Source of the DNA: Nectonema munidae
Lineage: Eukaryota; Nematomorpha; Nectonematoida; Nectonematidae
DNA: 64,000 nt
Direction: 5' to 3'
NCBI GenBank assembly: GCA_030549495.1
Contig: JAUIRK010001041.1
Location: 496,001 to 560,000 of the forward strand
This document shows positions 21,941 through 31,700 of the stretch, one piece after another. Below the pieces are notes generated by a model. The model did no database searches and was not told where the DNA came from. It saw only the letters and a program-made list of their open reading frames with translations. A program made the translations under genes and the position numbers. Within the stretch, counting starts at the first letter, position 1. Every line of letters starts with the position of its first letter.

Positions 21941-23148
21941 TAGGGCGAATAAAGTCAATTTTTTATTTTGTTTTTTAGTTTGTTAGAAACAATTATTTAT
22001 TATATATTTACTTAATTTTCGATTATTTTTAAAAAAATTTTAAGGTCAATAAAATAAAATTTTTTTCTTTTAAAAGTCAATAATTTTTTTACAAACCTTT
22101 TTGCTCAAGTTTTTCTCCAATTGTTACAAGATGGGCAAGCTGGCTGAACGCTGCTTCTTACTACTGCGATCACTTACCAAAAATAAAAGAAATTGTAAAT
22201 TTTTTTGAATGCAAAAATGGAATTTTGGTTAAGAAAGAGAAAGCATCAGTTTAAAATTACATAAACAACTGCTTAACACAAAAGAAAACTATATTCAGTT
22301 AGGGCAGTTTGTTGAGACAAGTTCTTCTAGCATAAAAGATGCATCAAGACTTTTTTACTCTATCAAGTTTGATCACGATGATTGTGGAATTAAAAATTAT
22401 TTGAATAAAAGGTTTGAAAAGAACCATATTAAAGATATAGAATTGAAAAAGCTAAACATTTCTCCCAGTACTTATGCAGAGTTACAAAATTGTCAAGCTA
22501 CAACTTGTCCCGTAGAAAGATCATTTTCGATGTTAAAAAAGCTTCTAGTAAAAGATAGAAATTTTTCTTCTAATATATTTAATTATTTCCTTGTGTATTT
22601 CAATTCTTCTAAATAAAAAAGCTTAAAATAATTTTTAAGTGAATTTTTTAACAAATAAAGTTAATATTTTGAAGTATAGGGGTCAATAACTTTGAAGTTT
22701 TTAAGTTAAATTTTGTTCTTTTTATTATTTATAGAAGAAAAAGAGGCCAATGATTTAAAAAGTACTAAAAATCAGGGTTGCGATCGCTGAATTTTTCTAC
22801 ATGGAACCGGAGCCGTAAAAATTTAAATACGCCTCCACTAACTGGCTCCCCATGATTTAACCACTCACATTTCAAAGACGTTTTTAGATGAAAGCTGGCG
22901 GAAATGTTAATTTCAAGTAAAACACGCATATATTCTCTAATCCTAACTGTTTTCTTGGTTATTTTTTAAAAATATACACTTAAAACTATAAGAGCGTGTT
23001 GGAACTCACACGGGAGCTAAAAAAACAACTCCAGAGCCAGAAAAAAATTTTTGTGGCTCCGAAACTCTGTTAAAGACGCTATCAGGCTTCAGTACTCTTT
23101 TGCAAGTTAAAAAAACTTTTTTTTTGAAGTCAATTTTTGTTCGCCCTA
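21941..23148 (+). mobile_element. Second hAT element nested in the large hAT
   Basis: Starts TAGGGCGAATAAAGTCAATT and ends AAGTCAATTTTTGTTCGCCCTA; TAGGGCGAA and TTCGCCCTA are an exact inverted pair. Both flanks contain ATATTAT, which fits a target duplication whose exact limits are blurred by the repeat. It carries the C-terminal half of a transposase (about 22132-22616). A separate short hAT-like start, CAGGGTTGCGATCGC at 22773, suggests a further small insertion in its right part. Confidence 0.65.
22132..22616 (+). pseudogene. hAT transposase, C-terminal remnant
   Basis: The frame begins with a RW.SWLNAA.YYC block (insertion-domain region of hAT transposases), has one frame break near 22240, and ends with the hAT dimerisation motif: CPVERSFSMLKKLL followed by DRNFSSNIFNYFLV. 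The last 71 codons (22401-22616) are open to TAA. The catalytic first half is missing. Not related closely to the transposase at 23.4-25.3 kb. Confidence 0.65.
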
Positions 23149-23339
23149 TATTATATAAAAGTGGAAGCCCTCATATTCGAATTTTAAAATTATTTTTTTG
23201 GCCCCCCTCTAAAATGAATCGGCAAGAAATAGTTCTTTTTCTCAAAGAGACGAAATGAAGACAGTGATTCAGATGATCACTGCATTTCTGACAAATATAG
23301 AAGAGCCCATGGGCCATCGAAGAAAGGAAATAGCAGAAA

Positions 23340-25300
23340 ACCGCTCAGCATGGGAGCAAAAATTACCGCTCTGGTAATTTTCAAGCTTCGTATTCCAGGG
23401 AATTTGCTGATTGGATTGCAATTAAAAGAGATGCCAATAATCAAGTATTAGACGTGACATCTAACTGGTGCTGTAGTTTCAAGAAACAAGCAGACGCATC
23501 ATCAAAATATGTTTTGGACTATAAAGATTCATTCAAAAAAGAAACTTTTAAGATTCATGAAAGAAGTGTGTCCCACAGAAACTGTGAACGATTATACAAG
23601 GCCCAGAAGAATCCAGAAGACACACCATTGGCTAAGCGTATGTTGAAAATGGTCAAGGAAGAAATGGAAAACCTCAAAAAACTTTCCATTACTGCACATT
23701 TCATTGGCTTTTGGAATAAACCATACAGTGATTTTGAGAAGCAAATTGAACTTTTCAGGAAATTGGGAATACCAGTGAAAGAAAAATATGTGAACAGAAC
23801 AATGTGCACAAAATTTATTCATAGCATCGCTTCTTCCACTTGAAAGAAACTTATGGAAGACATTTCAAAGTCTCCTTGTGTTAGCCTTTTACTTGATGGT
23901 TCCACTTACTTTTCAGTTTCAGCATATGTTATTGTGTATATGCGCTACATCACTGAGGGGACTGTTGCATAGTCTTATGTAGGTCTGGAGGAGTTACCCA
24001 ATGAAACTGCTGATGGCTATATTACAGCTTTGAATTCTCTCTCAAAACGACTGGGAATAAACTTATTTGACAAGGGAAAAGTGGTAGGTCTTGCAACCGA
24101 TGGAGCAAGAATAATGTTGGGCTGTCATGCTGGTGTTGCTGCTAAATTAACAAAAGATATTCCCCATTTGCTGGTCATTCATTGTGTAGCTCATAGACTC
24201 CAACTGGCAGACCTGCATTCGTTGAAAGCTGTACCATTTATGCAACAAGTTGAGACGACTCTCAGAGGATTGTATATCTATTATCATTCTTCACCAAAGC
24301 GCTCATCGCAGCTAAAAGTTGCAGCAGCTTTAGAAATGCAGTTGCTAAAACTAAGAGACATCAATGCTGTGAGATGGGTTGCCAGCAAAGAACAGGCAAC
24401 ACAACTTCAAGCATTTTTGAAAAGTTTGCAAGTTGTGGTCCTTCAGTTGCAGAACAACTCTAATGTGGGAAATTCTGATAAGGACTGCTGAAAGCCATTT
24501 GCGATTTTATGTTTTTAAAGTACTGTCGTTTTCTTTATGACTTTCTGGCAGTCCAATGCCCACTTTCTGCTACATTTCAAAGAGAAACCCTGATGTTGTC
24601 AGAAATCAAACCATCAGTGAACAATGCTATTTCTCTTTTAAACAAACTGGAACATAACCCAGGAGAGATTGAGAGCCTTTTTTGTCTGAAGTGTCTCCCA
24701 CTGGTGTCTTCAGAAAAGTCCAGTTAGAAAGAGTAGAAGCAGGGGAAATAAGCTAACAAAAGGATAGAAAATTATCCTCTCTAACGAGATAGCTTTTCTG
24801 ACAGAGCGATTCAAGACCATGGATGCAACAGTAGCACAGAATATATCCATATTTGATACAATGGGATGACCAGAGGAGAAGAAACTGCCAGATTTTTGGG
24901 ATGCTGAGCTTGAGAAACTGGTGCAGCATTTCAAGGAGCCCCTATTCCAACTGCTTCCTTTGCAAAGGAAATGCTGCTTGATGAGTGGTTTAGATTGAAA
25001 ATCCTGGGAAAAAAACAGTCCTTTCCCCACCTCTGCAAACAGGCTATGCTACGCCCTGAAAGATTCCCAGTGTTATCCAAACTGATGCCAATTGTTTTGG
25101 TTTTACCAAGTTCATCTGCTAGTTGCGAAAGGGATTTCAGCGGAATGAACTGAATCAAAACAGACCTCAGATCAAGACTGACAACAGCCAACCTTAATTT
25201 GCTTGTCGGTCTCAGTGGTGCTTCCGTTAAGGACTTTGATCCAAATGAAAGTATTAGACTATGGCATTCATCCCGTGGGCAGAAACGTGTACATATGTGA
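23340..25300 (+). pseudogene. hAT transposase of the ZNF862-like type, broken
   Basis: Successive plus-strand segments line up with one hAT transposase: an N-terminal BED/TTF-like finger region (WCCSF, HERSVSHRNC), a catalytic segment with LLLDGST (first D, near 23894), VVGLATDGARIMLG (second D) and CVAHRLQL, then the C-terminal dimerisation block ASCERDFSGMN near 25112-25150 followed by RLTTANLNLLVGLS. At least four stops or frame changes interrupt it (stops near 23841, 23970, 24489 and 24725, and a frame change near 24770). It belongs to the hAT whose ends are at 20542 and 25472. Non-functional. Confidence 0.8.
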
Positions 25301-25950
25301 ATTAAAATAAGCTGCACTACTTTTCGATATAAACAATGCTTACTAAACATGTTAGGTAGGAAATAAATTGCATATTTCATTTTAATTATTTTATACATTT
25401 GGCGTATGAATGATGTATGGCAAGATTTATATGTACGTGCTACTAAACTTAACAAAAAATTTTGCACCCCTGACATAGTAAGAAAGATATTAGTCTCTTT
25501 GAGTACTAAAATAACAAATATTGTTTATATGCCTAAAAATAAGCAATCTTAAATTTACTCAAAATTGCTCGTATGATGGTGTGCTTTACTCGTTTTAGAT
25601 CTAAGTCTTGAAGAATGGACTTACAAGTGGATCCAACGATTTAATCAAAGCTTGTATAATTGCGTGTACAAGAACTCTCCCGGAAGAAACCAATCTTTGT
25701 ATTTTGTGGATCGCTATCAAATGTAATATTAATCATGTTTTGCACCTCATTTATTATTTTAGATTCTTGATTATTTATTAATAATTTTTTTTATTTATAG
25801 CAAATATATCCAATAAAAATATTTCTACAATGTCTAGCCAGATTTAAAACTCATTTTTAAAAAAACTCTTCTGACTTTCATATTTAATTGGTTATTTGTT
25901 TCGTTTAGGAAATAGTGGAAAGTAATAGGTTAATATTGATATATGTTTCT

Positions 25951-27533
25951 CAGTGGCGTAGGGTGAACTCAAACAAAGGTGTGCTTGAAAAAAAATTAAG
26001 ATTTTTATTTGTAAGTAAACAACAATCTTCTTTCCTGTTTTAAAAATTCATTTAATATTTTTTGATAAAATGATTTTCCATTTTCACCTACTATACAAAA
26101 TGACATAATTAAAGCCAATGCAAATACTTTGACAGCTCATATAAAAGAAGAAATAAAATCTACAAATTTAGTTTCAATAATTTTAGATGAGTCTTCTGAT
26201 ATCGTGTGTAAATCTCAATTATCCACCGTTTTCAGATTTGTTTTAGAAGAAAAAGTTTATGAGAGGTTTACAGGCTTGAGTGCTGACAGAACTTCAGAAG
26301 GACTTTTCAAACACGTTACAATGAATGAGTATGAAATTGGTTCAAAATTAGTTGGTCAAAAGTTAGAATCAAAACTTAGTTATAACATTTTTACCAAATT
26401 TGTTCATCTTAAGTTTCTCCTTTAATAATAATTATAATAAATTTAAAAATTATTGTAATATAATAAAAATAAACCTCGAAAAAATTAAGTCCACTTGATT
26501 AAAACATAAAGGGATATTAAAAAACGTAGGTAGCCTTTATAATAATATAAACTTACTCCTACTTTTCACTCAAGCTAAGTCTTCAACACTCTTTTCTCCT
26601 CACTACTTCTTATTGTTTGATAAAACCGACTGTCGGCAAAAACTTACTTAGAAATAAACTTTGTTCTCAATAAATTGTTCGCTTTTACGTTATTTTATAA
26701 TAATAAATTATTTTATCAAGTTCTAAACTAACTATCTAACTTCTAACTAGCCATATAATAAGAAAAATAAATTATAATTTTCATCCTTTATGTATAATTT
26801 ACAAAATATACATTATGGATTGAAGGTTCAACGAATAATATAACGAGAGCATTAAAATTGTTCAACCAAAAATTCTGTAAATGTTCAAAAACCTTACTTG
26901 GTGTCAGATTTACTTAAATTTTTATGTACGGAATAAAATGCAAAAAGGTTGATTTTATCTAAAATAATAAACTTGAACTACAAAAAACGGGTGAATATAA
27001 AATTCAGATTTGTGATGATCTTGAATAGTATAATTTGGTGCTGTGAAAATCACGCACAACTGATCTGACAGATAAAGCATGTTTTATAGTCATAAACGTT
27101 GTATTTTATTTTCTTCTTGATACAGAGACGTGATGCGTAGGAGAGAGGAAGTGTGATGAAAAAATCATACAGTTTGACGCAAAGTGTGCGAAAAGACTTA
27201 AGCACTACCCCATTCAATACAAACGTGTGTCTTATTCCTATTTTGTTTTTCCTTGCTCTAATACGCTGCGTCTTCATGTGAATAATACAGTTTTGAATAC
27301 TGGCATATCGTGGCTTCAGAAAATATAACGCCTTTATTGTAGATATGAAGCGTGCGCCTGAGACATAGCGCAACTTCACTTATTGCAAGTTTAAATATCA
27401 TTTCATTCATACTTTTGGCTACATTAAGTCCTGAAAAGCCAATAAGAAGAGTTTAACAAATCAAACAGGTTTAACTGCATGAAAGTATAAGGTGTGCGCC
27501 GCACACCTAGCACACTGTGAATATACGCCTCTG
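25951..27533 (+). mobile_element. hAT element with CAGTGGCGTA ends
   Basis: CAGTGGCGTA at the left and TACGCCTCTG at the right form a 10-bp inverted pair with one mismatch. GTTTCT directly flanks both ends (25945-25950 and 27534-27539). AGGTGTGC appears near both ends; at the right it is part of the odd palindrome AGGTGTGCGCCGCACACCT (27490-27508). It carries a short transposase fragment (26083-26360). The rest of the interior is AT-rich and decayed. Confidence 0.7.
26083..26425 (+). pseudogene. hAT transposase fragment (ZMYM-like catalytic start)
   Basis: The open frame contains VSIILDESSDI (first catalytic D), TVFRFVLEEKVYERFTG and KLVGQ, matching the start of the RNase H fold of hAT transposases related to the ZMYM1/THAP12-like group. 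The frame then loses homology after VGQ, exactly where the second catalytic block (DGA) should come, so it is a remnant of about 100 codons. The same frame is open upstream of the first ATG at 26129 to about 26083. Confidence 0.65.
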
Positions 27534-27539
27534 GTTTCT

Positions 27540-28702
27540 AACAGTGTACTTCGTAGAAAATATTTAATAGAATATCATTTTGAAAGTCTATTCAAAAATG
27601 GATATTTTTTTAACGATCTATTTGTTTAGGGATGTTGATATACTTTTGAATATTTTGATTTTTCTATCTCGTTAAAACAATCTCTTGTCTAATTTTTTTA
27701 AAAATAAAATCTGTTTATTGAGATTTATAGAAAAATAACGATGTGATATCGTTCTCAAATTTTGAGGACATCTTTGACTAAGTTATATTCAAACTTGGAC
27801 GAAAAAACCTTTGAGAATTTTAGTAATTTTTACACTACTTGAAGTTAGATGTATTATTTCCGTGAATAGCTTGTCCATTTTCAAACAACAAAAACAATTT
27901 AAAATTTGTTTTTGAAGAATCACTACTGTTGAATAATTTTTTGCCATTTTTCTCAATTTTTGATGGCGCAATTGATGTGTTTCCTGGTTATTCCGTAGCT
28001 TTGTTTGCTCTGGGTATTTAACTTCATTCTGTCAAAAATTCAAATCAATCACATCCTAAATCTCCAGGGATGTAGCCAGAGAGGAGCAAAGGGCGGCTCT
28101 ACCCTCCCGCTATCTCTTAATTTTTTTAAATTAATAATAGTAACCATGCATTGCACTAATCTTAACACATCCCAAAATCTTTTTACAATATTAATATTAT
28201 AGGATATAGAGATTTCGGAACTCTGTTGCTAATATGTTTTAGGCCGTTCCTAAAAAAATTTCTCACTACAGCCTTGCAAGCTTAAAAACACAAAACTTAA
28301 ATTTATGTAGTTGAAGCTCCATAAGATCTCTAAAAAATTTTAGGCAATCCATAGCAAAAAGAGTTAGGGATATCCTGTAACTTGCGCATTCATACTTTGA
28401 ATCTGAATCACATTATATATGTATGTAGGCTAATATGCGCACTTTTTGAAAATTTGATAACTTCAAAATTTATGAGATAAGGAATCAGAGATCCACGCAT
28501 ATACTTTGATATTTTTGTTCACGTATTAAAATAATTCAAATCATATAAAACTTTGCATACAAATGATGCTTTAAATTTTTTCAATCTGGAGGGAATGAAG
28601 TTCAATTTACATGCAAAAAACTTCTATTCACTTTACTCTTTCCAAGAAAGAGCAAAAGTTGTGCTTTTATCGATAATTTCCTTGCCAAATACGTTAAACC
28701 CT
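27540..28702. other. Stretch downstream of RBMX2
   Basis: No gene is seen. A hAT-like end, CAGGGATGTAGCCAGAGAGG, lies at about 28066, followed by sequence with a C-rich tract as in other MITEs here. The RBMX2 3' untranslated region must start below 28703, but no clear AATAAA on the minus strand was identified. Confidence 0.35.
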
Positions 28703-31700
28703 TTAAAATTTATGAAAAGATCTTTTTTTGTGTTTTTCCTCCTTCATCTTCTTCTTCTTCTCCTCACGCTTGTGTTTCTTTTCTTTTTTGTGTTGTCGGT
28801 GCAATTTGGCTTTAGATTCATGAAATTTCAAAGCATCCTTTTCATCTAAAAATGGATTCTTCAATTAAAATAAAAATTTAATTTCTTTTTATCAAAAAAA
28901 TAAATAAAATAAAATAGAAATACGTTTGAAATCAAGCATACCCTATTTTATTATGTATAAAAAAAGCTTTTATGATATCAAAAAACTGGCTAACTGAAAA
29001 TTTTCCATTCATATCTGCACGTTCGTGGACTAAACACAATGATTACATTACTAATTCAACTTTTGTTTAACCCTTTCAAGGAACAGAATTTTGAAGGAGG
29101 CATCTTCTATTTTTTTATTGACGTTCATATATTAAGAATAGTGGGTTTTCATTTCTTGGAAGACTAGTGTCGCACTTGTAATTACAAGGATAAAGTAACT
29201 TCATGACTTCTTCCTTCTCCTTAACAAAATTTCCTCAACAAGACAAGAGAAAAAGTTGAAGACTTTCTTAATGTTTGTTTGCTCTACTGTTTATTTGAAA
29301 TCCAAATTCAGTAATAATAACCACCTAGTAATGATGATTTTTTAAAGCCCCCCCCCCCCTCTAAAATAATTTTATGAATACGCTACAATATATGTTAATT
29401 TTGGCACTTAGCCGGTTATCGATCACAGTCGATATATATCGACTTTACAAAAATAAAATTGTCTGCGTTTATGTTTATTCATTAAAAATTTTCGAAATCT
29501 TGATTTTTTTAAATTATCGGAGCAAATTTCAATTAAAGCACATTCTCGAAATTATTTTATTTTGCAAAAAAAATTAAAATCTAGAGCAAAAACTTTTTTA
29601 GTTTTTAAAATTTCATAACAAAAAAATTTTCTAAATCTATTTTACTAATTTTATACTAAAATTTATATTTTCACCCGACTCAATTGATTAATTCTTATGG
29701 ATTACAAGTCAAGTCACGCACTTTTAGTGAAACATATCACCTTTTTTTGGCATTTAAATCGCATAAAAACTCTCATCAAAACTGAGACACAACAGCATGA
29801 AGTCACCAACCAGATGCGCCAAATCTACACGCAAAACAACTACCCAAACGAGATCCTTTCTAAATGGATCCATGAATTTAACCTCCCAAACGATTCTATT
29901 CACTCAATTAAATACCCATTTGTTGAATCACTGCCATCCGAACCAACCCCCCCCCCCCTCTAAAGCCTAATTAAAGCCAACGACCTTCCCATCAAAATAA
30001 AGCCTCACATGAATAAGTTGATTAAAATGGTAGAAGTTGGCGAAATGCTAAGTCACATAAATTTGGATATGAAGCTGTCATTGATGACCAAAAAACTAGC
30101 AGAGATTCAGTTTCAAACTTCATCTACCCGCTAAACTCCTGGTTTTATTTATGCATAGCCTCAGATTATGTCCCCTTAAATTTTGCTTTATGGCGCCCCA
30201 GGGGGCCATGGCCCACAGTTTGGGAATCAATGGTATAAAGAAAATAACTTGACGAGCTGTATGAAATTATCTCAAGAGCTGAATTTGGCTCGAGAAAAGG
30301 ATGTTTGACACTCCCACATTTTAAGACTTGAATTCTTTATCACTTCAAATAAAAAAAAGTGGAAACTTTATTTAGTTAAAATTAGAAGTTTATGTAAAAA
30401 AATCGAACACAGTGAGCTTGAAGTATAAAATTTTTTTTAACTCTTCTAAACTTTAAATAGGTCATTGATAGCGTTCGTTAAATAGTTAAGAGTTAAACTT
30501 ACGTGAATCCGTGATTTCCTTCTTAACGACCACTTCTTTTTGTTCACTGGTGCTTGAAACGATCATACCTTCCTTCTCAAATCCTTGATTCTGACTTCCC
30601 AATCGACTATTAATTCCAACACCTTCTAGCCGCAACGTTTTCGTAGTTTCATCGATATCATCAACATCTTTCGGACGCCTGTACTCATTCACATGATCCA
30701 CTCTAATCGTTCTGCCCAAAATCTAAATACAGTATATATAGATATTACTTTACAGGATACATATAATAAACGAATTGAAGTGTATTTATCCTTCTTCCTA
30801 TAGATTTGAAAAACATTGTCTAGATTGCAAGAAACACATAGTGTCCGTGGGACGAATACAACTCTCAAAATAATTCCATAAGGCATGTCCACTATTTCTC
30901 ATAAGCTTTTTGGCCCGGTAAGGACGATCGCCGAAAAGGAACGAATTCAAGACCACTGCCCATATTTATACATAAAACTCATAAAGGAAAGAAGCCATAA
31001 CTGATGTTAGTATGCATTTTATTTTTCATTAGCTGAATACAATTAGTACTAAATTTTGTGCATTAGAAGTATGCAAATAAAATTTAATAATGTCTATTAT
31101 GTACGTTTAACATATTTTTAAGCCTTGATCCTAACGCCAATAAAAAAGGCCACATTTATCAACACTTGCCGGGGAAAGGCGGCCACTGCCGATGGGAAAT
31201 CTAAATGCCGATTCATTAGAGGAAGCACTAGATCCGTTGAATGATTTGTATTTATTGTATAATGAGATTTCAATCCCTTGAGGATCAAAATTTTGAAGAC
31301 AAACTGACACTCAATTTTCACAAGTTAAAATTTTTCATTTGTTCGAATAAGATTATTAAGTTTATCTTAGTGGATTTTTTATGTTAAGTATTACTTATAT
31401 CTGTCTTTTTTTACAAATAGTTTTGTCCATTGAGGGATCCAAAAAGGAGATAGGGGCGCCTAGACTCCGCCCCCTTCCCCTATGGAATGAAGCCTCAAAA
31501 ATTCTTGTTTCAATTTCTATGAAACTTAAGATTTCTATGGTGTTGAAATTTCGTCTATTTTAATTACGACAAAAACGTTCTGTCGCAACGTCCGTCTTCG
31601 ACATAGAATTTCAGTGACAAAAGAGTGAAAAATATATCGATAGTCCGGCAAGTTTTCAATTAAATTGCTCTATTTTTTCGGTGATGATGATAATGATCTT

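Larger units (their letters stand above)
20542..25472 (+). mobile_element. Large hAT transposon carrying two nested insertions
   Basis: Ends are CAGGTGTGCAAAA (left) and TTTTGCACCCCTG (right), an imperfect inverted pair, with a GTAGC-containing segment shortly inside each end. The exact flanking repeat ACATAGTA (20534-20541 and 25473-25480) is the 8-bp duplication expected of hAT. The transposase lies in the right half (about 23340-25300). A foldback element (21239-21725) and a second hAT (21941-23148) sit in the left half, so about 1.7 kb of the 4.93 kb is later insertion. Confidence 0.82.

Noticed and set aside
23555-23822. Two overlapping minus-strand frames
   Set aside because: Shadows of the hAT transposase on the plus strand.
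24931-25476. 181-codon minus-strand frame
   Set aside because: Antisense to the end of the hAT transposase, running to the hAT terminus.
27050-27379. 109-codon minus-strand frame
   Set aside because: Inside the non-coding right half of a hAT; no motif and no splice context.
28553-28849. 98-codon plus-strand frame rich in L and F
   Set aside because: Antisense shadow of the lysine-rich last RBMX2 exon.
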